Below are positions 9,001 to 18,568 of a stretch of DNA of 64,000 bases, one piece after another. The notes under the pieces were generated by a model that made no database searches, had not been told where the DNA came from, and saw only the letters and a list, made by a program, of their open reading frames with translations. The DNA comes from VAZQ01 sp036557705 (GTDB taxonomy: Bacteria; Pseudomonadota; Alphaproteobacteria; Rhizobiales; Xanthobacteraceae). How positions within the stretch are numbered: position 1 is the first letter of the stretch; each line of letters opens with the position of its first letter. The DNA lies in NCBI GenBank assembly GCA_036557705.1, contig DATBHB010000037.1, positions 1 through 64,000 of the forward strand, read 5' to 3'. The position numbers were made by a program, and so were the translations under genes.

Positions 9001-9318
9001 CTAAGGGCGCTGCCCCCTGCTGGTCATGCAGTTGACGTAGATGAAATAGCGCTGCTGCTGGGCTTCGTAGTTGTTGCCCCGAGCTTGCGACTGAGCTTGC
9101 GCAGTACACCCTCGGACTATTTTGTCTCGATTCGCTTGCCCCGATGCCGGGTTCTGCTGCGATCCCGTGCGGGCTGAATGCCCGGTTATTCCTTCGGACG
9201 AACGCTCGCCCCGATTCTCGAATCCGGAGCCGGGCTGCGCTACCGACGATTGAAGTCCGATGAACTCCAGCGCAAGCGTGACGCCTAGGGCTATCGCAAG
9301 TGTTTTCATGCCTGTCAT
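9001..9318 (-). CDS. Small exported hypothetical protein
   Basis: 105-residue protein with a signal peptide (MKTLAIALGVTLALEFIGLQSSVA) and a Gln/Ser/Arg-rich mature part ending in VNCMTSRGQRP; two cysteines. GGAG precedes the first ATG by nine bases; MKTL three codons later is an alternative start. It lies upstream of the sulfatase on the same strand, and a control module with an inverted repeat lies just behind it. No family recognised. Confidence 0.6.
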   Translation of the reverse strand: MTGMKTLAIALGVTLALEFIGLQSSVAQPGSGFENRGERSSEGITGHSARTGSQQNPASGQANRDKIVRGCTAQAQSQARGNNYEAQQQRYFIYVNCMTSRGQRP

Positions 9319-9361
9319 GAGATCGGTCTCCTTCTCGAATGGTGTTAACCGATGTGGCCGA

Positions 9362-9443
9362 GTTCGGCTTTGGCGCTGACGCCTCCACGCTGGGGAGGCT
9401 AGCGAGAAGAATGCTCGCGCTCTATTGGACTGTGGTCCAATAC
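9362..9443. repeat. Direct repeat control module, copy 1
   Basis: About 82 bases closely matching 10327-10410 (shared TTTGGCGC.GACGCC.CCACGCTGGGG, then AGCGAGAAGAATG, then the CTCTATTGGAC half-site). Each copy ends in the same inverted-repeat operator. Copy 1 lies between the small exported protein and the first response regulator. Confidence 0.8.
9423..9442. promoter_or_regulatory. Inverted-repeat operator, site 1
   Basis: Perfect palindrome with arms TATTGGAC and GTCCAATA around a four-base centre (TGTG). The same arms and spacing recur at 9585, 10391 and 12983, giving a consensus ATTGkAC-N4-GTmCAAT. Sites of this kind fit a dimeric NarL/FixJ-type regulator; the regulator at 13074 is the obvious candidate (inference). 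Confidence 0.65.
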
Positions 9444-9584
9444 GCGCCCGCGCAAAACGCGGGCGACCTCTCGCTCCTCACGGAACAGACTCGAGCGCAG
9501 CGTTTTCGAAATTGCAATCGTATTGACGTACCCGGAAGTCTCGTCCGGAGGCGCGGTTCGGTGGCGCACCGTCTCGAACGGCCT

Positions 9585-9602
9585 ATTGGACCAACGGCCA
9601 AC
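9585..9602. promoter_or_regulatory. Inverted-repeat operator, site 2 (imperfect)
   Basis: ATTGGAC-CAAC-GGCCAAC: the left arm matches exactly and the right arm matches five of seven positions of the operator seen at 9423. It ends 36 bases before the response regulator start. Confidence 0.45.
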
Positions 9603-9610
9603 TCGACGGC

Positions 9611-9627
9611 TGGCACGCTGGCTGCAA
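9611..9627 (+). promoter_or_regulatory. Possible sigma-54 promoter of the receiver gene
   Basis: TGGCACG-CTGG-CTGCA has the GG and GC dinucleotides ten bases apart, as at sigma-54 -24/-12 promoters (consensus TGGCACG-N4-TTGCW), with one mismatch. The start codon follows 12 bases after the GC, which would make the transcript leaderless. No Shine-Dalgarno is visible. A chance match is possible. Confidence 0.3.
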
Positions 9628-9637
9628 TATTCTGCAC

Positions 9638-10039
9638 ATGGCGCAAGCCTCCTCCTGGATCGGCATCGTGGACGACGATCCGTCCGTGCTGAAGGCGCTG
9701 ACCCGGCTTCTGCGCACGCGCGGCTTTCAGGTGCGAACCTACGGTTCGGCGGAGGCGTTCCTTGCGGCGTTGCCCGGCGGCTTGCCTGCCTGCCTCATTC
9801 TAGACCTGCAAATGCCGGCGATGAGCGGCCTTGAACTTATGCAGCAGCTCACGCGCAAGAAGACACGAATCCCGATCATTGTGATTACTGCCCACCAGGA
9901 CACGGAGTTAAACGAGCGCTGCAAATCAGCTGGAGCGTCGGCGATTCTGCGCAAACCCTTGCAGGATACGTCGCTATTCACCGCGATCGACAATGCGAGC
10001 AGAAGCTCACAAACGCCGAACCGAGCTGGTGAGACGTGA
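9638..10039 (+). CDS. Receiver-only response regulator
   Basis: 133-residue CheY-like receiver domain without an output domain. The acidic pair DDD at residues 12-14, the phospho-acceptor Asp56 in LILDLQMP, the Thr in VITAHQD and the Lys in ILRKPL are all present. Its N-terminal sequence (GIVDDDPSVLKALTRLLRTRGFQVRTY) closely parallels the FixJ-type regulator at 13074, suggesting duplication with loss of the DNA-binding part. It probably receives phosphate from, or acts as phosphate sink for, the kinase at 10710. Confidence 0.85.
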   Translation: MAQASSWIGIVDDDPSVLKALTRLLRTRGFQVRTYGSAEAFLAALPGGLPACLILDLQMPAMSGLELMQQLTRKKTRIPIIVITAHQDTELNERCKSAGASAILRKPLQDTSLFTAIDNASRSSQTPNRAGET

Positions 10040-10177
10040 GGCCCACAAGCGGTTTTGGGCTGCCAATCTTTGCGACGATTGGCGACTTACTGCCGACGGG
10101 CAACTGAACTCGAAAGCCGGCCACAGAGCACAGCCGTGGCCGCTCTCTTTCAAAAAGACGCGAGCGACAGCACAGCG

Positions 10178-10328
10178 CTACTGTGCGGCCTGTGAGGCTA
10201 TCTTTTTCTCCATTTCCTCCTTCAGGGCTTCGAGATTGAAGCTCGCGCCCTTCTGCATGGGCGGAAAGTCGAGGAAGCTCTGCGCCTCTTTTGCAGTCTC
10301 GTCCTTGACGAAGACGAACCGCCAGAGT
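10178..10328 (-). pseudogene. C-terminal remnant of an arylsulfatase
   Basis: About 50 codons on the minus strand read ALWRFVFVKDETAKEAQSF then LDFPPMQKGASFNLEALKEE. FPPxQ followed by S-x-N-L is the C-terminal signature of bacterial arylsulfatases and is also present in the intact gene at 7144 (FPPLQSPESYNL). Upstream of this tail the frame runs directly into the 82-base repeat module (10327-10410), so the rest of the gene is gone. No start site is evident. Confidence 0.6.
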
Positions 10329-10410
10329 GCGGCTTTGGCGCGGACGCCGCCACGCTGGGGCAACACTAAGCGAGAAGAATGTCCGCCTCTATTGGACCGT
10401 GGTCCAAGAT
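10327..10410. repeat. Direct repeat control module, copy 2
   Basis: Second copy of the module at 9362-9443, with a few small gaps and substitutions. It joins the sulfatase tail remnant on its left. To its right lie about 300 bases without a recognisable gene, leading to the sensor kinase. Confidence 0.8.
10391..10408. promoter_or_regulatory. Inverted-repeat operator, site 3
   Basis: ATTGGAC-CGTG-GTCCAAG, one mismatch from a perfect palindrome, with the same arm and spacing as site 1. It lies about 300 bases before the sensor kinase start. Confidence 0.6.
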
Positions 10411-10709
10411 GGGCCTCCAGGCGCAACCTTTGCCGTTCCTTCCAGGCAGGATCTACAATCGCCTTACAGAAATCGTTAACAATCGGGCAGTCCAACGGAG
10501 ATCACCCTGATACCGTCTTGCCTGCCTGTGTCGAAAGTCATGGAAACCTCCATGCGTTGGCGCATGGGCAAGTTGTCGTTTCATGTTGGCCGCGGTTTGC
10601 TCGCGATGCTAGTATTCCAGCGCGGCGGGGCATTAGTTGCTGGGATGAGCGGTCGCAGTCTGGTCCGCGCCCAGGGCATCCCAGAATACGCGGTTGGGTT
10701 ATATTGGCG

Positions 10710-12947
10710 ATGAACTGGCTGCGTGCCACAGCTTGGATTGCAGCCCTCCTCGCTTCGATGACGGTTGCCTCGGCCGCCGCGGAGGCGCGGCGCGTGCTGC
10801 TATTACATGCGTTCGGCCACGCCTATTCGCCATGGAGCGACATGGCGGGAAGCTTCCGCGCCGCACTCATCAAGAAATCACCGGAGCCGATCGATCTCTA
10901 CGAGGTTTCGCTCGATACGGCGCGGGTCCAGGAACCACGGGAGGAAGCGCCGTTCGTCGATTATATCCACGCCCTTCTTTCCGGACGCAAGCCGGATTTG
11001 ATCGTGCCGGTGGGAGCCCCTGCAGCATATTTCTTGCAACGTCATCGGGGACAGTTGTTTCCGGCAACGCCGATGCTGATTCTGGGAGCGGACCGGCGGC
11101 GCATTCCCGGCCCGACTCTGACCGACAATGACACGGCCGTGTTATTGGATCTCGATCTGCCGGCCTACCTTTCGAATATCCTGCGTCTGCGACCCGAAAC
11201 CAAGGATATCGCGGTTGTGGTCGGCAATTCTCCCGTTGAACGGTACTGGACTTCAGAACTTCGTCGCGATTTTCAGCCTTTCGCCGATCGCGTGACTATC
11301 GAGTGGTTTAATGATCTGACCTTCGACCAAATGCTGACGCGAGCCGCTAGCATGCCGCCGCACTCCGCCATTTTCTGGTTTCTCCTTTCCGAGGACGCGG
11401 CCGGCATCCCTTATTCGCAGGACGGTGCGCTCGAAGCATTGCGCGCAGTCTCGGCCGTGCCGGTTTTCGGGATAGGCGACTACGAACTGGGTCGCGGCAT
11501 CGTCGGCGGCCCTTTGATGCAAATCCAGGCTCTTGGCCAGGAGGCGGCGGTGGCAGCGCTCCGGATGCTCAAAGGTGAGGCACCGGGCCGCATCAATCCG
11601 CCGCCGGTTTTGTTCGGTGCGCCAATGTACGATGCGCGCGAACTGCGCCGCTGGGGCATCAGCGAGGCTCTATTGCCGCCTGGCAGCATCGTGCAGTTTC
11701 GCGAACCGGGAATATGGGAGCAATATCGCTGGGCGATCATAGCGATTGGGGCGACGCTAGTCGGCCAGGCATTGCTTATCGCCTACGTATTTTTTCAGTA
11801 CCGCCGGCGCCGGGCGGCCGAAATCTCGCTGCGGCAAAGCGAGGAGCGAATGACCTCTACGGCTGCGTCCGCGAACATCGGCCTTTGGCAATTCGATCGC
11901 GCATCGAACCAAATCTGGGCGACTGAGCATTGCCGCGCGCTGTTCGGCCTCAGCAAGAACGAGGCGCTCGATCGCCAAACGCTTCTGGCCGTGGTTCACC
12001 CCGAGGATCGCCAGAGCGCGGTCGAATGGTTCCGGGATGCAATAAATCTGCGGGACGGAGGTTTTCTGGACTTCCGCGTCACCCTCCCGAACGATCAAGT
12101 CCGCTGGCTTCGTGTCCGCGCGCATTCGAGTACTGGTCCTCTAAACGCGTCAGATCAACTGAGGGGGATCTTCATCGATGTCACCGAACAGAAGGCTGCA
12201 GAAACCGAGGCCGAATTACAGCGCCAGGAGCTCGCGCATCTGATGCGGGTTTCCGTGCTGGGCGAGCTTTCCGGTTCGATCGCGCACGAAATAAACCAGC
12301 CGCTTGCCGCGATTCTGTCGAACGCGCAGGCGGCGCTCTATCTGCTGGAGCAAAAGCCGCCGGACTTGGTCGAAGTTCGCGACAGCCTGCAAGACATCGT
12401 TCACGAGGACAACAGGGCCGGCGAGGTCATTCGGCGCCTTCGCAACCTGCTGCAAAAAGGCGAGAGAAAGTCGGAGCCGGTCGACATCAACGAGTTGGTC
12501 AATTCTACGGTGGAGTTGCTTTCCAACGAGTTCATTACCCGCAGAGTGAACGCCGAGCTCGACCTCGCAAAAATTCTGCCCCGGGCTGCTGGCGACCCGG
12601 TCCAGTTGCAACAAGTGCTCTTGAATTTGATCATGAACGCGATGGACGCGATGGCTTCTACGCCGGTGACGCAACGGATTGTCACCATTTCGACGCGCGA
12701 ATCGAAGCCCGGCGAAATCGACCTGCTCGTAAGGGACCGTGGAACAGGCATCCATCCGGAGGAGCAAAGCCGGCTGTTCCGGCCATTCCACACTACCAAG
12801 AGCCGCGGCCTCGGGCTCGGCTTGACGATTTGTTCCAGGATCGCCCAGGCGCACGGCGGAAACGTTACGCTGGCAAATGATGAACGCGGTGGGGCAGTTG
12901 CAACCTTCTCGCTGCCGACTCAGGAAATACTGATCGCAGCCAAGTGA
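10710..12947 (+). CDS. Sensor histidine kinase with periplasmic ABC-type substrate-binding domain and PAS
   Basis: 745-residue membrane sensor. Order: signal/first membrane segment (MNWLRATAWIAALLASMTVA), a periplasmic domain of the ABC substrate-binding type (about residues 28-320; RRVLLLHAFGHAYSPW start), a membrane helix near 345-365 (WAIIAIGATLVGQALLIAYVFF), a PAS domain (about 380-500), HisKA with phospho-acceptor His526 in SIAHEINQPLAAILSNAQ, and HATPase with NLIMNAMDAM, DRGTGI and GLGLGLTI. The reading frame is open further upstream, but MNWL is chosen because the signal sequence starts there. It lies between two response regulators and most likely controls the FixJ-type one. The ligand is unknown. 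Confidence 0.9.
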   Translation: MNWLRATAWIAALLASMTVASAAAEARRVLLLHAFGHAYSPWSDMAGSFRAALIKKSPEPIDLYEVSLDTARVQEPREEAPFVDYIHALLSGRKPDLIVPVGAPAAYFLQRHRGQLFPATPMLILGADRRRIPGPTLTDNDTAVLLDLDLPAYLSNILRLRPETKDIAVVVGNSPVERYWTSELRRDFQPFADRVTIEWFNDLTFDQMLTRAASMPPHSAIFWFLLSEDAAGIPYSQDGALEALRAVSAVPVFGIGDYELGRGIVGGPLMQIQALGQEAAVAALRMLKGEAPGRINPPPVLFGAPMYDARELRRWGISEALLPPGSIVQFREPGIWEQYRWAIIAIGATLVGQALLIAYVFFQYRRRRAAEISLRQSEERMTSTAASANIGLWQFDRASNQIWATEHCRALFGLSKNEALDRQTLLAVVHPEDRQSAVEWFRDAINLRDGGFLDFRVTLPNDQVRWLRVRAHSSTGPLNASDQLRGIFIDVTEQKAAETEAELQRQELAHLMRVSVLGELSGSIAHEINQPLAAILSNAQAALYLLEQKPPDLVEVRDSLQDIVHEDNRAGEVIRRLRNLLQKGERKSEPVDINELVNSTVELLSNEFITRRVNAELDLAKILPRAAGDPVQLQQVLLNLIMNAMDAMASTPVTQRIVTISTRESKPGEIDLLVRDRGTGIHPEEQSRLFRPFHTTKSRGLGLGLTICSRIAQAHGGNVTLANDERGGAVATFSLPTQEILIAAK

Positions 12948-12982
12948 TCGGGAGGCGCGCCTGAGCTGCAATACGGCCCAAT

Positions 12983-13000
12983 ATTGTACCTTGGTACAAT
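12983..13000. promoter_or_regulatory. Inverted-repeat operator, site 4
   Basis: Perfect palindrome ATTGTACC-TT-GGTACAAT, 73 bases before the FixJ-type regulator. Aligned on the centre it matches ATTGkAC-N4-GTmCAAT of sites 1 and 3. It suggests autoregulation (inference). Confidence 0.65.
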
Positions 13001-13073
13001 AGAGCTGCGGAGCGCAATCGCCTAAAGTACTTTGCGAGGCCGCAGAGGCTGCGGCAAAGGAATTTATGCAACG

Positions 13074-13682
13074 ATGTTCACGGTGTTCCTCGTGGACGAC
13101 GATGCCGGCGTGCTCAAGGCATTATCGCGGCTGCTGCGCGCCAAGGGATATGATATTCGGCCGTATTCGTCGCCCCAGGAATTCCTTGCAGATCACGAGC
13201 CCGCAATTCCTGGCTGCGCCGTATTGGACCTGTCGATGCCGGGCCTCAACGGCCTCGAACTGCAACAGGCGCTGACAACCGGAGGCGCACGAAGGCCGGT
13301 CATTTTCATTACCGGCAAGGGCGACATTCCGACCAGCGTGCATGCCATGAGGTCGGGCGCTGTCGATTTCCTCACCAAACCGATCAACCCCAGGGCATTG
13401 TTGGAAGCCGTAGCGCGAGCCGAGGAACAGGACATCAAATCCCGCCAAACGCGTGCCGAGGTGGCGTCCATCGAAGCAAAGATGATGACCTTGACCCCAC
13501 GTGAGCGCGAAGTGCTCGGCCATGTCGTCTCCGGGCGGCTCAATAAGCAGATCGCCTGCGAACTCGGTATCGTTGAAAAAACCATCAAGGTCCACCGCGG
13601 CCGAATGATGGAAAAGCTCGGGATACGCACGATTCCCGATCTCGTGCGCATGGCCGGGAAGGCGGGGATTGCCGGCTCGTAA
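13074..13682 (+). CDS. FixJ-type response regulator (receiver plus LuxR HTH)
   Basis: 202-residue DNA-binding response regulator. Receiver domain residues 1-120 with DDD at 8-10, phospho-acceptor Asp52 (AVLDLSMPGLNG), Thr in FITGKGD and Lys in FLTKPI. LuxR/NarL helix-turn-helix from about 138 (LTPREREVLGHVVSGRLNKQIA, then KTIKVHRGRMMEKLGI). The start MFTVFLVDDD is preferred to longer in-frame options; AAAGG lies 13 bases upstream. Partner of the kinase encoded just upstream; probable binder of the four local palindromes. Confidence 0.9.
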   Translation: MFTVFLVDDDAGVLKALSRLLRAKGYDIRPYSSPQEFLADHEPAIPGCAVLDLSMPGLNGLELQQALTTGGARRPVIFITGKGDIPTSVHAMRSGAVDFLTKPINPRALLEAVARAEEQDIKSRQTRAEVASIEAKMMTLTPREREVLGHVVSGRLNKQIACELGIVEKTIKVHRGRMMEKLGIRTIPDLVRMAGKAGIAGS

Positions 13683-13932
13683 AGGCGTGCCTTCATTGCC
13701 CAGCCGCCGGGCATCCGCACTGCAAGAAAGGCGCCATCCTGTTTCCGGCAGACCGCAGCCTCGCTCCGTGCTGCGGCGCGACAGGTTCACGGTGCGGTGC
13801 GGCATTAAGGTTAAGCCGTAACATTGCGTTTACCGTCTATATTTCGGTGGAGAATTGCTCTAAAGTAAGTATCTATAACCGGTCGCCAGGTGGCGCGCCC
13901 CATCCCCCCGAACGACGAGCCATTCTGGCGCG
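13683..13932. other. Intergenic stretch, possible untranslated transcript
   Basis: No supportable gene between the FixJ-type regulator and the terminator at 13933. From about 13805 the sequence is AT-richer (TTAAGGTTAAGCC, then TCTATATTTCGG) and is followed within 130 bases by a strong terminator. This fits a small RNA or simply the 3' end of the regulator transcript. Confidence 0.25.
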
Positions 13933-13971
13933 GGATAGCCTCGGCCCTCCGGGCCGGGGCTATCCTCTTTT
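13933..13971 (+). terminator. Intrinsic terminator
   Basis: 15-bp stem, GGATAGCCTCGGCCC / GGGCCGGGGCTATCC (one G-U pair), three-base loop, followed by TCTTTT. Oriented to stop transcription from the regulator side or from a small RNA just upstream. Confidence 0.75.
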
Positions 13972-13988
13972 GTGGCGGGGGCGCAAAC

Positions 13989-14166
13989 GTAGGGTGGGCA
14001 AAGGCGCGGTCCAACGCACGGGCAGCGCCACACGTAGAAAAGAGCGCCGTGCCCACGCGCGCGTGAGCCGCTAAGTCCGACCGCGTGGGCGTCAAGGGCG
14101 TTTACGCCCGTCTTCGCGGGCTAAGGCAGAACGCGCTAAAGCGCGTTGCGCCTTTGCCCAACCTAT
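13989..14166. repeat. Palindromic element family A, copy 1
   Basis: Begins GTAGGGTGGGCAAAGGCGC and ends GCGCCTTTGCCCAACCTAT, with internal fragments of the same arms (GCGCCGTGCCCACGCG). Fills the gap between the FixJ-type regulator's terminator and the dioxygenase gene. Confidence 0.8.
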
Positions 14167-14183
14167 AAACCCTGCATCCGCGA

Positions 14184-15116
14184 TCACGCCAAATGCGGAA
14201 TCTTCGGGCGCTCGCCGCTCGCCTTGCCGGTGATCGGCGGCTTCGGCAGCCGGCTTTCCCCCGGCTCCATCACAAAGGTGTGGTCGAGCGAATACCACGG
14301 ACCGGTCACGTCGGACACCGGCGCCTCGTTTTCATGGCGCACGTAATTGCCGATGAGCCGGCGGGTGACGCCGAATTGCACGTCGGTTTCGAGGTACTTG
14401 TCGTCGGGCACGTAGACCTGAGTAATCAGCGTCTTGAAGCCGTGCTTGCGGGCGAGGAAATGTAGGTGCGCCGGGCGCATGTTATGCCGGCCCTGGGCGC
14501 GCAGCAGATCGCCCACCGGGCCGTCGATCGGGATCGGATAGCCGGCCGGCTTGACGCTGCGGAAGCTGATGTGGCCGTCCCGATCGGTGGTGAACGTGCC
14601 GCGCAGGTTCATGTCGGCCTGAGCCGGATCCTGGTTTTCGTAAAAGCCTTCCGGGGATGAATGCCAGATGTCCACCTCGATTCCGGGAATAGGCTCCCCG
14701 CTGCGGTCCTTGAACCAGGCATTGACGAACAGCGCCGGTCCGGGCGTTGGCGAGCGCACGATCGAGGCTCCATTATCGAGCCGCGGCGAATGCATGCGCC
14801 AGAACGGTCCGAGCATATTGGCGTCGGTCTCCACCTCGCCGCCCTGCCCGTTGTTGAGCAGGCAGATGAGCTGGGAAAACCCGAGCGAGCCCGCCATCAG
14901 CACCGCCTCGTTGTGAGTGTCGGTGGTTTTCTTGCCGAGCGCCAGGATATAGCCGACGGCAGCCTGGAATTCCTCTTCGGTGAGCCGCACCTCGCGCGCG
15001 AAATCGTGCAGGTGACGCACGAAGGCGGCCATGATCTCCCTGAAGCGGGCGTTCGGGGAACGCGCAAGCTCGGAGAGCACCGCCGCGGTGACGTCCTTCT
15101 CGTTCTCGATGATCAT
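14184..15116 (-). CDS. Intradiol ring-cleavage dioxygenase, hydroxyquinol 1,2-dioxygenase type
   Basis: Non-heme Fe(III) enzyme that cleaves a catecholic or hydroxyquinol ring between the hydroxyls. 310 residues from MIIENEKDVT: N-terminal helical dimerisation domain (about 1-100), then the beta-sandwich with the four iron ligands visible as Tyr159 (EGFYENQ), Tyr193 (PAGYPIPI), His217 and His219 (RPAHLHF). Spacing and length match hydroxyquinol 1,2-dioxygenases better than short protocatechuate enzymes. A GTG start 11 codons upstream is possible but weaker. No other ring-degradation gene is adjacent, so the substrate is inferred from sequence type only. Confidence 0.88.
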   Translation of the reverse strand: MIIENEKDVTAAVLSELARSPNARFREIMAAFVRHLHDFAREVRLTEEEFQAAVGYILALGKKTTDTHNEAVLMAGSLGFSQLICLLNNGQGGEVETDANMLGPFWRMHSPRLDNGASIVRSPTPGPALFVNAWFKDRSGEPIPGIEVDIWHSSPEGFYENQDPAQADMNLRGTFTTDRDGHISFRSVKPAGYPIPIDGPVGDLLRAQGRHNMRPAHLHFLARKHGFKTLITQVYVPDDKYLETDVQFGVTRRLIGNYVRHENEAPVSDVTGPWYSLDHTFVMEPGESRLPKPPITGKASGERPKIPHLA

Positions 15117-15271
15117 CTGGCACAGCCCTTGTGTCGGCGATGAGGACACGGTTGGTTACGGCACGCAGGGTCCTTCTAGAACCCCGTACCGTAGCCTAAA
15201 ATCGCATTGCCGCGCTGCGCGGCGCCCGGGATACGCACGCCTCAACCTTCCCACGAGCTATCCCGCAGCCG

Positions 15272-16306
15272 TCACGCCGCCTTCTGCTTGGGCTGAATCA
15301 GATTGCGATTAATCAGGCACTCCGCGATCTGAATGGCGTTGAGCGCTGCGCCCTTGCGCAGATTGTCGGAGACGACCCAGAGCACGAGACCGTTGTCGAC
15401 GGTGGGGTCTTCACGGATGCGGCTGATGTAGGTCGCATCCTCGCCGACAGACTCATAGGGAGTGACGTAGCCGCCGGGCTCGCGCTTATCGATCACCAGA
15501 CAGCCAGGCGCATTGCGCAGAATGTCGCGCGCCTCCTCGGCCGTGATCGAGGTTTCGAATTCGATATTCACCGCTTCCGAATGTCCGATGAAAACCGGCA
15601 CGCGCACGCAGGTGGCGACGACCTTGATCTTGGGATCGAGAATCTTCTTGGTCTCGGCCACCATCTTCCATTCTTCTTTCGTAAAGCCGTCCTCCATGAA
15701 CACGTCGATGTGCGGGATCAGATTGAAGGCGATGCGCTTGGGGAAATTCTTGATTTCGGGCTCGTCCATGGTGAAGACGGCCTTGGTCTGCGCAAACAGC
15801 TCGTCCATTGCCTCCTTGCCGGCGCCCGATACCGACTGGTAGGTCGCGACCACGACGCGCTTGATCGTTGCTTTGTCGTGCAGCGGCTTGAGCGCGACAA
15901 CGAGTTGCGCGGTCGAGCAGTTCGGATTGGCGATAATGCCCCGCTTGCGAAAGCCGGTCACCGCGTCGCCATTGACTTCGGGCACGATCAGCGGGACGTC
16001 GGAATCGTAGCGCCAATATGACGAATTATCGATCACCACCGCGCCGGCTGCGGCGATCCGCGGCGCCCATTCCTTGGCGACCGCAGAGCCGGCCGACATC
16101 AGGCAGATGTCGATGTCGGAGAAATCGTAGTGTTCGAGCGCCCGGCATTTGACCGTCCTGTCGCCGTAGGAGACATCGACTCCCTGGCTGCGACGCGACG
16201 CGAGCGCGACGACTTCGTCGGCCGGGAATGCCCGCTCCGCCAGGATGCCGAGCATCTCACGGCCTACATTGCCGGTCGCTCCGACGACGGCGAGCTTGTA
16301 ACCCAT
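15272..16306 (-). CDS. asd: Aspartate-semialdehyde dehydrogenase
   Basis: Makes L-aspartate 4-semialdehyde from aspartyl phosphate with NADPH, for lysine, threonine, methionine and diaminopimelate synthesis. 344 residues from MGYKLAVVGATGNVGREML (Rossmann glycine motif), active-site Cys in NPNCSTAQLV, substrate-binding VSGAGKEAMDEL, and the catalytic His in FIGHSEAVNIEF. The frame is open upstream, but the ATG at 16306 begins exactly at the family N-terminus. It lies 26 bases downstream of acs. Confidence 0.95.
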   Translation of the reverse strand: MGYKLAVVGATGNVGREMLGILAERAFPADEVVALASRRSQGVDVSYGDRTVKCRALEHYDFSDIDICLMSAGSAVAKEWAPRIAAAGAVVIDNSSYWRYDSDVPLIVPEVNGDAVTGFRKRGIIANPNCSTAQLVVALKPLHDKATIKRVVVATYQSVSGAGKEAMDELFAQTKAVFTMDEPEIKNFPKRIAFNLIPHIDVFMEDGFTKEEWKMVAETKKILDPKIKVVATCVRVPVFIGHSEAVNIEFETSITAEEARDILRNAPGCLVIDKREPGGYVTPYESVGEDATYISRIREDPTVDNGLVLWVVSDNLRKGAALNAIQIAECLINRNLIQPKQKAA

Positions 16307-16332
16307 GCGGGGCTCTCCGGATTTCTGCGACG

Positions 16333-18282
<1,950 letters not shown>

Positions 18283-18322
18283 TTGGCTCCTCCGCAGACG
18301 GGCGCGATTTTGCCAAAAAGCT

Positions 18323-18456
18323 GTAGGGTGGGCAAAGGCGCAGCGCGCTTTTAGCGCGTGCGCCGTGCCCACGCGGACTTCGGCGCGTGGGCACGGCGCT
18401 CGTTATCTACGTGTGGTAAGGCCCGTGCCTGCGGACCGCACCTTTGCCCACCCTAC
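18323..18456. repeat. Palindromic element family A, copy 2
   Basis: From GTAGGGTGGGCAAAGGCGC to CACCTTTGCCCACCCTAC, 40 bases upstream of the acs start. Just past the right end lies TGACGCAGCAAGGCTAGC, matching the outer arm of the copy at 21792. Confidence 0.8.
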
Positions 18457-18501
18457 CGAAATCTTCTGACGCAGCAAGGCTAGCGCACTCCGAGCTTCCG
18501 C

Positions 18502-18546
18502 GCGTGGGCACGGCGCGCGAAGGCGCGCGCCTTTGCCTGTCCTACA
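18502..18546. repeat. Palindromic element family A, partial copy
   Basis: GCGTGGGCACGGCGCGCGAAGG followed by CGCGCGCCTTTGCCTGTCCTACA: one arm of the family A element, 45 bases from copy 2 and next to the cytochrome gene stop. Confidence 0.6.
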
Positions 18547-18568
18547 GGCGCGGCCCAACGCGAAATTA

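Noticed and set aside
9993..10709. N-terminal extension of the sensor kinase frame
   Set aside because: These 239 codons overlap the receiver gene and the repeat module and look random; the signal sequence begins at 10710.
13811..14095. 94-codon minus-strand frame between the FixJ-type regulator and the dioxygenase
   Set aside because: It crosses a terminator hairpin and the family A repeat, and shows no ribosome site or protein-like pattern.
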